Below are positions 1-10,678 of a stretch of 19,913 nucleotides of DNA, one piece after another. This DNA is from Smittium culicis (lineage: Eukaryota > Kickxellomycota > Harpellomycetes > Harpellales > Legeriomycetaceae). The stretch spans positions 1 through 19,913 of the forward strand of contig LSSN01001424.1 in the NCBI GenBank assembly GCA_001970855.1. The letters are read 5' to 3'. The position numbers were made by a program, and so were the translations under genes. The first letter of the stretch is position 1. Every line of letters starts with the position of its first letter. Below the pieces are notes generated by a model. It was given only the letters and a program-made list of their open reading frames with translations. It was not told the DNA's origin and did no database searches.

Positions 1-1
1 C

Positions 2-262
2 CCTGCCATAAATAATTCCGTAAAAAACAAAGATAACGACGATAGCTTTGTGAAAGATTTAGAAAAAATGATTGGTAATGGCAGAAATGATTTCGGCGAA
101 CCATCTTCCCCAACTGCGGTTATTGAAGCAAAAATCAAAAATTCAACTTTATACCAAACGCGTTACGAAACTAAGTTAATGACTGAATTTGAAACTAAAA
201 GTCAAGCGAATTATAAGATAATTAATCAAACAGAGAATATGACTGTTACAAGAACTGTATAA
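2..262 (+). CDS. C-terminal part of unidentified hydrophilic protein
   Basis: This frame is open from the left window edge to a TAA, so it is the last 86 codons of a gene that begins outside the window; the GTG at 50 and ATG at 68 are probably internal codons. I do not recognise the family. The visible part is polar and rich in Asn, Lys, Glu and Thr, has no membrane segment, and includes a short amphipathic stretch (FVKDLEKMI) followed by a PSSPTA linker. Codon use is mixed and unlike the surrounding A+T-rich non-coding DNA, which supports a real gene. The stretch around FVKDLEKMI resembles YMNEIDKII near the C-terminus of the ORF at 19126-19713, with PTA a little further on in both, so the two may be distant paralogues. 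That similarity is short and untested. Confidence 0.55.
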   Translation, partial: PAINNSVKNKDNDDSFVKDLEKMIGNGRNDFGEPSSPTAVIEAKIKNSTLYQTRYETKLMTEFETKSQANYKIINQTENMTVTRTV

Positions 263-1177
263 CATTTAAGATACCATGTATACGCAAAAAATATGATTAT
301 TTAAAAATGAAATAATTAATTTAATCAAATTTATACTCTTTTATTTAGCGCTAACATGATACAACAATCAAAAAAAATTATTACATAAACATTTTATTGT
401 TTAAAAATTATCAATTTAAAATTCATTTATACTATAGTCTATTTCTAATCTTTATAAAAAATATTATTGGTTATTTTTTTCTATTTTTTTATATTTAATG
501 AATTTTCTTAGTGAGCAAGTTGTTGAAGTATAAATTTTTGTGGCAATAATCAGCAAATTATAACAAATCCAGGTATACAGTTATTATATACATACTCCAA
601 AATAATTCTTTAGATGAATATTTAAACCCTATAAAAACGGGCAACATCTTGATATATCAAACTTTTTTTAAGCCATAAATAAATGGCTTATATTATAAAT
701 TCAGAAATAAATCAACTATTTGTTTCTACTTTTTTTTTTTTAGATAATTAACCCCAAAAATTTTTTAATTTTAACAGAATTTATGATTTATAATAGATTA
801 TGTTTGTGCTTAATAACAAATAAAAAATTAAAAGTACAGTTATGCTCTTTATAATGTTAAAGTACTGAATTTACCGAAAATTTTTAATTCATAAGATCTA
901 TTGAAAAGCTTATATAGAGCTAAAACTAAAAAAACTCGTACTTTTAAAATACCGAAAAATTGTGGATAAAAAATCAATTAAATTATCATATGATATTTAT
1001 GCAATGTTTACATGGTTATTGTTAATTACTTGAATAAAGTTATGAATAATATATTTCATGGCGGTATAGAGTTTTTAGATGACTGATTGTCAAGAAATTA
1101 AATTTTTTAGATATTTTAACTAATACTAATTAAATGAATTTTTTATACAGCAATTTACATAATATGAATTGCATAGA

Positions 1178-1207
1178 ATAAATATAAATATAAATATAAA
1201 TATAAAT
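1178..1207. repeat. ATAAAT microsatellite, five units
   Basis: Five uninterrupted copies of a 6-bp ATAAAT unit. Simple-sequence repeat in non-coding DNA; no function is implied. Confidence 0.8.
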
Positions 1208-1589
1208 TCATAAAATTTGGAAAGTTATACCCCTAATCAGAAGTGGTCTAAGTATCATAATTTAAGGTTAAATAAAAATATAACATAAAATCTTATAAAA
1301 ATAATACAATTTAATTTTGAGCACTATCATTTATGTTATGAAAATAAAGTGATAAATTGAATTTAAAAAATATGCCAAAAAACTTTAACTAAAAATACAT
1401 ACGAGATATTCTTAGGGGATTCAGGACTTTTTTTCTTATAATTTCTATTTGCTTATATCTTTTAGGTAAAAGTATTGGTTGAATAATAATATTCATTCAG
1501 TTATATTTTCTAGCAAGATTTAAAAATAAAAGAAATTCTGCAAAGTAGGAAATTTATAGTAGGAAAAGTTCCGCTCCTCGAAATAATCT

Positions 1590-1616
1590 CCCATATCTCC
1601 CTCATCCCCACCCCCC
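1590..1616 (-). other. G-quadruplex motif on the minus strand
   Basis: The plus strand carries CCC at 1590-1592, CCC at 1599-1601, CCCC at 1606-1609 and CCCCCC at 1611-1616. Read on the minus strand this gives four G-tracts of three or more with loops of 1, 4 and 6 bases, the classical intramolecular quadruplex pattern. It stands out in this A+T-rich background. Confidence 0.6.
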
Positions 1617-3825
1617 ATCACCATCAAATATATTATGATTGGCTCATTAATTTTTCTTCAATTTAACCTAACTCTAATATCTCTTATATTTGTAATACTG
1701 TCAGTTATATTAATAACGTTGAGCACTAATAGTGCATATCTGAGTTTATTTTAGCAATCGCATTGTAAAATTACCTAGGTCTTGTAAGTTAATATAAATT
1801 TTAAAGCATCTATTTCAAATAGAAGTAATGATAATTCTCTTTTTTCTATTGATACTAAATTATTGGCGATTTAGCTGCTCTAAACATTGACTTTAATTTT
1901 TGAAATTCCAGTTAAAGTGAATATTTATCCTCGAATATAAAGATTTTAATATTTTTGTTAGAATATTTGCATATTCATACTAAAATAATGAACTGGGAAT
2001 ACTTTATTAAAAACTAACTTTTCTGATTATCTTTATTGAAAGTAGCTGCTATTATTAAATTTATGAACCTATAATAAATAACATAATTAAAATATTATAA
2101 TGACAAAAATTAGATATTTACACATAAGCGAGTTCATATTATTCATTTGATTTGATTTAAAAAATATTTAGGCACAAAAAGTGAGGATCATATGATACTA
2201 TCATAAGTTCGCGCGATAAATTAAAGGGCTGTTAATAAACTGTAAATAAAACTTCATCTAAAAATATAAATAATATAAATATATTCAATTTGTAATTTGT
2301 AATTTCATTGTCAAAAAAAATCTCAGTTTAGGCTTCAATTTTTTTACAAGACAAAATATAGAATTATCTATTAAAAGTCAATGATTTCATTTAAAGAAAT
2401 GTAAGATTCTTAATGGAGGGTTGATTTTATAGTTTAAAGTGTTGCAGTGTATAAATATGAATAAAAAATTAATGGCCAATGAGTAAATCGATACAATTTT
2501 TTAGCAGTTAAAAATTTAAAAATTAAATAAATAAAACGCAAAATTGAAATCCCTTTTTAATCCTGCCAATCATATTCTCATTTTTGAATACCTAACCCAA
2601 TCTTTTTAAACCCCAACAAAGAGCTATCTTCGATAAGAATTCCCCATGAAAAAAAAAATTGTATTTAACGCATCATTAATTTAAATGTAAATTGATTTTT
2701 TCATGATTTTCAAAGAAAAATGAAAAATGTATTAAAATCGAAATGTTTTCTCAGCTTAAAAGATTAAAATTAATACAAATTCCGAAAGCATTTATTCTCT
2801 TAAAATCTTTTTAAGGATTAAAAAAATCGATTCAAAATTAATAAAGCATTGATTTTTTCTACGAAGCATCCGTCAAAGATGTTTATTTGGGGATTTTTAC
2901 TAATTTTTCAAATAAAAAATATTCTGAAACTTTTGTATTGTTTCATTAAATGTGAATCACTCGTAAATCTTAGATCTATTTTAAATATTTCTATTTAATA
3001 ATTTTTTTAATTGATCAATAAATCAGTATAGCATTCAATTAAATTATTATTCAGATAGAAATAAATAATAACATCGCTTAAAATTTTTATTTTTAATGTG
3101 TATTAAATAGTTAATTATTCGTTAGAAATTAACAACATCCATAAGAAACTAAAAATAATAAAATTTTTTGTCGAATTTATAGTTTTAAATTTAAAATAGC
3201 CAAACTGTATCACAAAGTTATGAAATCATGTATTATAAAAATCTATATTTTTACAAGGAGGAAAATAAATAATAAAATTATATTATATTCTAGCTTAGTT
3301 TAGATATAATCAGATACTTTGAATTATTAATTTTGATTTTGGCTGCCATAAAAAGTACTAATTAGTTTGATAAAAAAATTTTTTAATAAACCCCTTTATA
3401 AATTTATATTGGTTGAATTTTTTATGATTAAATGCACGTATATATACTTTCTATCATTGAATTACGCTATAAATCATATTCTATACACTTGCCTTTAATT
3501 AATAGAAAAAATATCATATTTTTAATTTTTTTTTTAGAAGTTTCTAATTTATTATTTTTTTTAATATTAAAATTTGTGAGTTCATTTTAAATATTTTATG
3601 AATTTGATTCCTAAAATTGAAATGAATAAAGAAATTATTTTCTATATTTCAAAGGGGTGGTTATATTTGCTAATACTATCGTTTTTTGATAGTAAATTGA
3701 GCTTAAAAAAACCAATAAAATTATATTACGTATAAAGAAAGAATTTAGGATTACATTTTATCGTAATACTCTTAAATATCAGTATAATAATATCATTATC
3801 GTCTATTCCTTCGCAAAGACACTCT

Positions 3826-3847
3826 AACAGCTGTTCGAATATTCGAA
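3826..3847. repeat. Two overlapping perfect palindromes
   Basis: AACAGCTGTT (3826-3835) is a perfect 10-bp palindrome and overlaps by two bases the perfect 14-bp palindrome TTCGAATATTCGAA (3834-3847). Either could be a binding site for a dimeric protein or could form a small cruciform. No gene lies next to it. Confidence 0.6.
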
Positions 3848-4080
3848 TAATAATATAAAAATTTATATAAAAATAGCTAATTTAATGAAAAATATTTTCA
3901 ATTATGGGCCAAGAAGATTCCAATCAAGTATTAATTAGCCAATAAGCATACAAAGATCTGATAAAATGGATAGAAAAACTTATCAGTGAAAGTTTTTTTT
4001 TTTAATTTTTAATCACGGAATTTTATTGGTACAATAGCAATAATAGAAAATACGCGGTAAATAAACTAAAAAAATAGAAA

Positions 4081-4574
4081 TTCGGTGCAAGGCATAAAAA
4101 AACTAATATTCTAATACTAATAATTTCCTCTGCCGGTCTACCGGCTGCGTACCTAAAGGGAAATGGGATCAATCTACCATCCGAAAGATCCACCCAGGCA
4201 TTGCTTCAAGTAGGCTGGATGACTGAAGTTACAAGCAGTCATTGAATTAAGCTCGTTCCAACAAAATTGAATTCGTTGAGATCATTGAGCTCCTAGTCAG
4301 AGCCTACATCTAACAGGATTAATAAAAAATAGGCTTCTACCCAAACGTGGGAATAATCGACCTGGCTCTCCTACAATAAGCTGCTAAACGGCTGAGTTTC
4401 GTAATGCTGTCGAACGCTGGACTTGTGCACAGATAATGTCTCAGACTGTACTAAACGAATCGGTTCCTCCTGTTTCTAGATTTTCCTCCTCTGCTTATCA
4501 GCGAAAGGAGAGAGGTTTTGCACCAGGAGATCTTTAATTCACTATTATATGCCAGTGAAGAATTCTTTTTCTTT
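4081..4574. other. G+C-richer segment upstream of decayed DIRS gag, origin unknown
   Basis: Base composition rises abruptly near 4120, where a perfect hairpin (GCCGGT, 2-base loop, ACCGGC, 4132-4145) occurs. A stopless run of about 38 codons follows from about 4133 (contains LKGNGINLPSERS), ending at a TGA near 4246. I do not recognise it. By position it could be the 5' region and start of the gag gene of the decayed DIRS element, or a fragment of another element. The extra G+C relative to the flanks suggests former coding DNA. Confidence 0.35.
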
Positions 4575-5377
4575 CCAGAACTTATGGAAGCTCTTCATAG
4601 TATTTAATATATTTTCTTCCAGAATAGTTTTTCGGTAAATGAAAGGAAAAAGGCTAATCAATATTTTCCTAGAAATATATCGATGTACCATCAGTCACGA
4701 ACACTAAATTATTCAGCTTCATCGCGATGACAATAGCCATTATGTAAGAATTCATTCTTACAGCCTCATTTTCTAAAACAATCTCAGGCTTTACAATTAC
4801 CATTGTGACTAAAAATGACCTTAATAAATCTTGCGCAATTATCGCCAAATTTTTACATTTACTCTAAAGACAACTTTTATATTTTATAAAGATACTTAAC
4901 AATTACTTTCTCATCCCATGGAAAAGCAAGTCGTTTAATCTTTTTATTGCCTACTTCTTAGTTTTCACATTAGACAAAAGTTTTTTTTCTTCACATATTC
5001 CAACTTCATATTCAACAAAAAAAACCAACTTTAAATACCATTCCTAGCAAATTAATTGGCTGTGTGGAATTCAAATATCACTTGCACAAGCCATTCGATC
5101 GATTTATTATTACGACCACAGAATTATCCAGAAACTCAAAGAATAATTACTATGACCTAATATTTTGTTTTACAACACTATTAGAGTTCTTGGCTGAAAT
5201 CGAAACTTCAGACATACAAGGAGTAACTACAACCTTCATAAAGAAATGGAGCTATCAAAAAAGCTACAGCAAATATTGGAGCCGGATACGAATCCTCTAA
5301 TAGTTATTGATAATCGCGAAGCACTTATATCAAGCACAAAGCATTTAAATAAATTTGAAGTACGAAAATCAGTATAA
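4575..5377 (+). pseudogene. DIRS gag remnant (copy 2)
   Basis: Three blocks match the gag of the full-length element. Block 1 (4575-4724) contains ELMEALHSI, FF and NISMYHQS, where the other copy has ELIEALPSI, FF and TISMNYNPS, over about 50 codons without a gap and with one TAA-type stop. Block 2 (5066-5146) contains IQISLAQAIRSIYYYDHR against IQLALAQAKRPIDYYVYR. Block 3 (about 5160-5377, same frame as block 2) contains ILFYNTIRV, then MELSKKL and NPLIVIDNREALIS, against IMFASTIRD, LELLVNL and KPLMEQDALDSLI. Gag is the nucleocapsid-like ORF1 of DIRS elements. Internal stops show that the gene is dead. The continuous frame in block 3 shows where the full-length copy suffered its own frameshift (near 12345). 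Confidence 0.75.
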
Positions 5378-5568
5378 GATTTTATGCTCTTTCACAGGCG
5401 GCAGAATTTTGGTACGATGAACAGCTCCTGAATCAAATATTCACAGGAGCTATCCGCGAAAGCTGAAACTCTGTCAATAACTGCTAATAGCAATCCCACA
5501 CATTCAATTTTCCACAATCGATAGCGCAGCATTGGGTTTGGATTTTAATAGAACCCACTATTGGTTCA

Positions 5569-6233
5569 CTGATGGGAGGTCATCTCTTTCTTTTTAAATA
5601 GGAACATGTCAGGCTGACTGACAACAAACAGTTTTACAAAATCTTAAAGAAAAGTTTCGGGTCTCATTTTGGAAAATTGAGTTACCAATTAATGATTAGA
5701 GGAGAACCGAAAAATAATATTTAACTGGTCTGCCATTCTGAATTACTGCCATTGGTGACAGATCTAAAAAATAGCAGTCGCAGACCACTCTGTAAAATCA
5801 AAGAAAGTAGCGTTTCTAGTAAAAAATAATATGGTCGAGGAAGTCAAGAAGCGAAACCCCTGATTTAACAAATAATCTTCGAATAATCCAAAAAAAAATA
5901 ACGGAAGGATTAAATCAGCCGTGAATCTGAGAAAACTGCAACTTCATGTACAGGAGAGAAATATCAAAATGGAATTCTTAATCTCTAGTTTCCGCTTAAA
6001 CCAAATAAAAATATGATATGATACCATTGAGTCATGAAGATGCATTCATGTAAATTCTATTTACCGAATCCTAAAAAAATATTCTCCGCATTTATTGAAT
6101 TGCACAAGAACTATCAGTTCCGAGTGCACCTATTTGGGGTTTCACTATGCCATTCTACATCCATCTTGATATTTTTCCTGAAATCTTATGGGTTATATCC
6201 TGGGATATACAAAAATTTGCATATCTAGACTAT
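5569..6233 (+). pseudogene. DIRS reverse transcriptase remnant (copy 2)
   Basis: Successive blocks follow the RT of the full-length copy. LMGGHLFLFK and RLTDNKQ occur at 5569 (LRGGRLAMFK and KLTDSQW in the other copy). MVEEVKKRNP is at 5831, followed after two stops by PKKNNG and NLRKLQLHVQERNIKME (PKKTGD and DLRRLNLYVEEHNFKME in the other). DAFM, stop, ILFTES and NILRIY start near 6045. YQFRVHLFGVSL near 6115 is RT motif B (usual form QFRxxPFGLSxxP). Motif C is YLDY at 6222-6233 instead of YxDD, so a catalytic Asp is lost. At least three frames and six stops are involved. The assignment rests on collinearity and is robust although no single ORF exceeds 64 codons. Confidence 0.8.
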
Positions 6234-6392
6234 TATTCATTTCTGGTGGTATTCAAATTAGATATTTGTATCTTATAAAGACCTAAAATATTTGACACTG
6301 ACACAACTGAGCTACATATTATAGATTTGAAAGACTATAACAAACCTTTCACAATTGATCACTCATTATTAAGTTTAATTAATTCGTCTGAT

Positions 6393-6650
6393 ATGTCAAC
6401 CAAAATACACAGTTTGTAGGTCAGGGACCTCCGATAAGAGAATCAAATGTTATTGAAGGTAGGGCACCTAATCAAAGATACTTGGAAATCTTTTATGAGT
6501 AATCTCAAAAATTATCCGTAAAACTGATTCTGGAGCTTCAGTCTCCTATATTGGTACTGGTACTTCTACTGTTGAAATAATTTCAGGAGCTGAAGAACCA
6601 CCTTCAATAAGAACTAAATAATAGAAATATATTGCTCCCTAATCGTTTCA
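6393..6650 (+). pseudogene. RT to RNase H linker remnant of DIRS copy 2
   Basis: Here VRDLR, stop, ENQMLLK (6393-6461) matches the IRDLLREAR, stop, LLN stretch of the full-length copy. SVSYIGTGTSTVEIIS (about 6540-6590) matches LASFIGKALSMSIALLP, a conserved segment between RT and RNase H in DIRS elements. ELNNRN at 6611 matches ELNNRA. Three frames are used. Beyond about 6650 the correspondence fades, and no RNase H acidic residues could be located. Confidence 0.65.
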
Positions 6651-6659
6651 GAGGTCTAG

Positions 6660-9279
6660 AAGCTTAAATTCTCGATACATAAGCTTAATCATGGAACTTG
6701 AAACTTTCTAGGACTCAATTGGCTTTGATTGTAAATAGTTGTGGTTTCTCTATCCTACTCATGCTCGTGAATTCCCACAGAGGTGTCGATTCGAATTATC
6801 GCTATTTGATTTCCATTACAACAAATTCCAGATATATGTATCAATTTTTATTTGATTACTTTGAATATGTGAATTAAATATTGTTCAAATCTTTGCTACA
6901 ATCAAACTTTTATTTTGTTTTTTTTAAAATTTGTTGAGAGGGATTCATCGAACACAATGATACCCTTAATTAAAGTTTAGATAGTGGTAATAGATAAAAT
7001 AATATAAAATAAAATAACTATAATTATATGTTTGTATAATATCAGTTTAGCCAATCATGACTCCGATTAACTAGTAATACTTACGCGAACGTATATAAAC
7101 CTTAACTAACCTTAACCTATCATTTCAATTGGCCGATTTCAGAGAAAAAAATATGTTGACTACATTATTTAAATAATTCATTATATATAATTATATTATG
7201 AAAACACCAATTCCAAAGAACTGTTAAAAATTGAATGCGCTGTTCATCTCTGGAGTGTTTTTGGTCCTACGACACAAATTTACTCCTAAAATATAAAAAA
7301 ACTAGCTTATATGAGAAAATTTGATGGAACCATCTCTCTGAAATTGCTAGATATTTCAAGACAAAGTTTTAATCGATGTACGGCCGTTAATGTCTAATTA
7401 CTAGTCTCATATGATCCATCTGCAATTTTTACACTAAAATCACTGAACCAATTAATTTTTCAGACAATTTTATTCTATATTACTAGTAGCGAAATCATAA
7501 ATTTTCGATCTTTAAGGATTCTATATGTACATTTGATAGATTAGGTCGAATATGCATATGATAAGGTTTTACGCAAATTCCTAGAATCCCGATTTATGGA
7601 CAAAATGAACTTTAAAAAATTTATATCACCGGATACTTACGAACTTATGCCCCCCTGGGAATTTGGTCACTCAAATTTTTCATAAGGAACGCAGGGAATT
7701 AATAAATATTACTTAATTTATGCCTTAATATATATTAGCGATCAGATAAACAGGCTTCCGGAATCTTAAGATCTCTCAACCGTTACTAATTCACGCAATC
7801 GTACTAATAGCTGACATAAAAAGCGAAAAATAATAGAATTTTAGCAAAAAGATCTGGTTTCTTATGGAGTGAATAATCAGCTGCGTTTTTTTCATTCAAA
7901 ATTTCATTAACCACTTTTAATTATAATTCCCAACCAAATATAAGACAAGCATAGATGTAAATACCATTGTACGGAATAGAAATTTATATGCTGGCAATTT
8001 ATATATAATCAGCCTGATTAAATCATAGCCGATTACATCTTATTACTTTTCACACATTTAAAAAAATACATAAAACTGGCAATCAACACTGTATATAATT
8101 CAAGTCAGCTATATTGAATCTGGTAGTAGATCCTAAGTCATGGAAAATTCACATTGAATAATAAATTATTTCTGGCTATAAATGAAACTGAGGTAAAGCC
8201 ATTAGTTAATATTAGCATTAAAATAACTCCATATCTGTTTAATAACAAGGATTGGGAGAAAAAGATATCTTGGACACGTTCAAACTTACTATTAAATTCT
8301 GTTAGATGTTTATCTCGGATGATTTCTGAGTAGTAGAAATATCAATCGCAAAGATGATTTGATAGCTATCATATGAAGTGGTACCCTAAGGGTAGAAATT
8401 ATTACCCAAAAAGAAAAAAGGCAGCTCTAAAAAATTTGAAAGACTATGTGAAATAATTATCACATCTGTAGTCGTTTAATTCAACTACTACCTTTATTTA
8501 AGATTCGGGATTTTAGTTTAAAAGAAACAGAATAAAATTTGATATATAATATTAATTTTGTATCCCGTGTTAAAATGCGTATGAATATAGTAAAATAAAA
8601 GACTTTTAACTATTTTATTTAATAATGTAAAGGCACTATAAAATATGAACCATTAAATATTCACAAAAACTAAAGTTTTAGCTATGATTTTTAAGTTCAG
8701 TTCTTTTTACTCCAACAAAATAAAGCTATAATTCAAAATAATAGAAGGAATTTAGTTTCTCAAAATTTAGTAATTAAAATTTCTTATCAAAAAAATGTTC
8801 CCCCCTCCATTATTTACCTTCTCACTTCAGTTTATATATGGTTTTTTCGCTACTCTGATTTTAATTAATATTCTTGATATAGGTCGTATTTCGTAGATAA
8901 CTTTTGTTTTGCTTGTGTACCTTTCTTTGTGGAAATTATGTTTATTTTTATTTAAATATTATTTTAATAATACTTTTTGGTTCAATCATATCTCTTATTA
9001 ATATTTTGCACTTCTCTTTTTGGGATTTCGTGATTTCTAAACAATTAACTAATTATTTTTCTTTATATTTAGAAAGTTGGCGTTAAAAAATAAGCCTTTG
9101 CTTAAATATTTGATATCAATAATAAAGTTGATGTCAATAATAAATTTATATCAATAATAAAGTTGATGTCAATAATAATGTTCAAGTAAATAAATAATAT
9201 TGATTATAATTAAGTACGAATTTAATTATATTATCTATTACAATGACTTGTAGACGTGCGAGATTTTCCCACTACTAAA
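6660..9279. other. Region without recognisable gene
   Basis: By spacing, the RNase H and recombinase of DIRS copy 2 and the 5' part of the Gypsy element should lie here, but I cannot identify either. The longest suggestive piece is a 67-codon stopless run at 8130-8333 without a usable ATG (contains KFTLNNKLFLAINETE). It has a plausible protein composition but no recognised motif. A hydrophobic T-rich ORF at 8904-9086 looks like a composition artefact. Confidence 0.5.
9110..9181. repeat. 18-bp tandem repeat, four imperfect units
   Basis: Four head-to-tail copies of an approximately 18-bp unit of the form TTGATGTCAATAATAAA, alternating between TGATATCAAT or TATATCAAT and TGATGTCAAT variants. 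The alternation suggests the present array arose by duplication of a two-unit block. It is non-coding. Confidence 0.75.
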
Positions 9280-9805
9280 CATCAATTAAATTATCTATCC
9301 AGTAATTGCATTTACTGTATTCAAGCCCAGATTGCTACTGGTTTATTCCAATCACAACACGTAAACACACTTTATTCACAATATGAAATATTTTCATAAA
9401 TACAAATAAAACTTCAAAAAGCCATTATATGAAGATAGAATACCCAGAAATATTAAAAAGCTATCGAAACTGATAGAAATAAATCGAAATACGTCAACCC
9501 AAAGGCTCATGGAATATTTGTAAGATTATATGCAACTTTTTGGAATGCCAGAAAAAATTTTCATCGACTGAATTTTGGTTAAAATTTATCAAATTAGATA
9601 CTTTCTAAGGACTAAAACAAGAAAATGTGTCAGATATACAGCTTGCCAAAATATTGATTATCTTAATATTAAAACTTCTTTGAAATATAATTATAGGTTA
9701 ATTTATCCGTTTATGGCGATTATAAGTCAATACTATATGCGAAATGGTGTTAATATTAACTACCTTCCACAGACCCGCATATTTAGGGAAAGAAAAGATG
9801 ATTAG
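9280..9805 (+). pseudogene. Ty3/Gypsy-type integrase remnant
   Basis: The first block (9280-9399) gives NYLSSNCIYCIQAQIATGLF. Its C-x2-C spacing, followed about ten residues later by GLF, parallels the end of the integrase zinc finger and the following GLLQP motif of Ty3/Gypsy elements. In a second frame (9488-9805) TSTQRLMEYL, stop, DYMQLFGMPEKIFID matches the integrase core segment that ends in the second catalytic Asp (usual form FGxPxxIxSDRG). YTACQNIDYLN lies where STAYHPQTDGQxERxN is expected, with the catalytic Glu position degenerate. Order and spacing are as in an integrase. At least three stops and one frame change make it non-functional. It lies directly upstream of a probable LTR, the position integrase takes in this order. 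Confidence 0.55.
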
Positions 9806-10137
9806 GATATTATAATAACGTTATTTCATTTTTATATCTTGAAAAAAATTTTATACACACATTTAATACGTACTATAACTCTAGTTTTTTATAAATTTTG
9901 ATTTTTTTTCCAACAAAGATGAAACAGGGAATATGAGCACCCCTTTGAATTATGATATATAAATAATTAGAATACTTAAATTAATAAGTATATTTTTATC
10001 GCAGTATATTTTTTAAATTTTAGACCTGGATAAGGCTGGTGAAGATGATGGTAAACTTTTTTCTGTATATTATAACGTTATTAAATTAATTGATGATATT
10101 AACATATAGAATCCTTGTACCAATGCCGAGAGGGTAT
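9806..10137. other. Spacer between integrase remnant and LTR-like repeat
   Basis: A+T-rich with no frame recognised. It would correspond to the integrase C-terminus and 3' untranslated region of the Gypsy element. It ends in a purine run (GAGAGGG, 10128-10134) that could be the polypurine tract priming plus-strand synthesis, separated by three bases from the TGT at 10138. Confidence 0.35.
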
Positions 10138-10678
10138 TGTCGGAGAATTCCAGGGAACCTTTTAGATTTTCAAATAGACGCCTGGATATTGGCAGACAAT
10201 ATTTAACTCGCCGTAAACAAATATATATATATATTTTTTTTCTCCTTTTATTATTTCCATAATTTCCGGAGCCTATATAAAGGCAGAAAGGCCATGATAT
10301 CTGGCTCCAGGATTTTTTTCACGCTATTATTTCTTTTGGTTAAAATTCCATTTTTTTATCTTTCCTACGTGGTCAATCCCCAGTAGAGCAACCTATCCCA
10401 TAGATATCGCTTTTAAAAATAAAATTCTCAAACCTTATTCAAACAATAAAAATCCTCCAAGGACTAACGCCCCTTGCGCTTATTCATTTTATCCTCCTTC
10501 CTATTTCTCTAGAGTCTCCACCCGAACCAAGACTCTATGGATCTAAGGAAGTTCTTGCCTTCCCGCACCCACTCTCCTCCGAGTGCAAACTACGAGGAGG
10601 ATCAAAATCCGAAGACCCCGCAAGTTAGTATGGTCTACGATACTACACATGGCGCGGGTACCGAAGCGGGAGGCCTAC
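10138..10678 (+). mobile_element. Probable long terminal repeat (LTR) of the Gypsy remnant
   Basis: The block begins TGTCGG just after a purine-rich run and ends, in the best interpretation, with CCTACA at 10678. The two ends form an imperfect 6-bp inverted repeat of the TG...CA type. It contains a TATA box (TATATAA, 10274-10280) and an AATAAA-type signal about 140 bp later (near 10414), the U3-R-U5 order of an LTR. It lies downstream of the integrase remnant, as a 3' LTR should. No second copy is present in the window, so the boundary at 10678 is a guess and the whole call remains provisional. Confidence 0.35.
10274..10280 (+). promoter_or_regulatory. TATA box in LTR-like repeat
   Basis: TATATAA in a locally G+C-richer setting (GAGCC upstream, AGGCAG downstream), which makes it stand out from the many chance TATA strings of this region. 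Transcription would start about 25-35 bases downstream, near 10305. Confidence 0.35.

Larger units (their letters stand above)
263..4080. other. A+T-rich region without recognisable gene
   Basis: I see no reading frame, tRNA or rRNA signature here in either direction. The sequence is mostly A and T homopolymer runs and short irregular repeats. The only distinct structures are a hexamer microsatellite near 1178, a C-rich run near 1590 and a compound palindrome at 3826; each is listed separately. Confidence 0.6.
4575..6650 (+). mobile_element. Decayed DIRS-type retrotransposon, copy 2
   Basis: Four to five blocks in this stretch are collinear, in the same order and with similar spacing, with the gag and RT genes of the full-length DIRS element at 11465-15816. 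The translations are diverged and carry many stops and frame changes, so this is an old insertion of a related but distinct family member. No inverted terminal repeat, RNase H catalytic block or tyrosine recombinase was found, so it is truncated at the 3' side or decayed beyond recognition after about 6650. About 310 extra bases (4725-5065) split the gag region relative to the other copy, either a later insertion or a family difference. Confidence 0.75.

Noticed and set aside
5386..5405. CTTTCACAGGCGG resembling the MITE terminus at 15847
   Set aside because: It lies in the gag remnant where the translation FHRRQN matches FRKRQQ of the other copy; there is no TTAA and no opposite end.
6511..6608. 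DSGAS string resembling the active site of a retroviral-type protease
   Set aside because: The following residues align with the LASFIGKALSM segment of the DIRS RT-RNase H linker, and neighbouring blocks agree, so it is part of the old DIRS pol.
8382..8394. TACCCTAAGGGTA, telomere-like
   Set aside because: A single short palindrome with no repeated unit.
8904..9086. Hydrophobic 60-codon ORF that could be a membrane peptide
   Set aside because: T-rich DNA automatically encodes Phe, Leu and Ile; no start context, partner or motif supports it.
9110..9181. Possible CRISPR-like array
   Set aside because: Units are directly adjacent without spacers, and the genome is eukaryotic.
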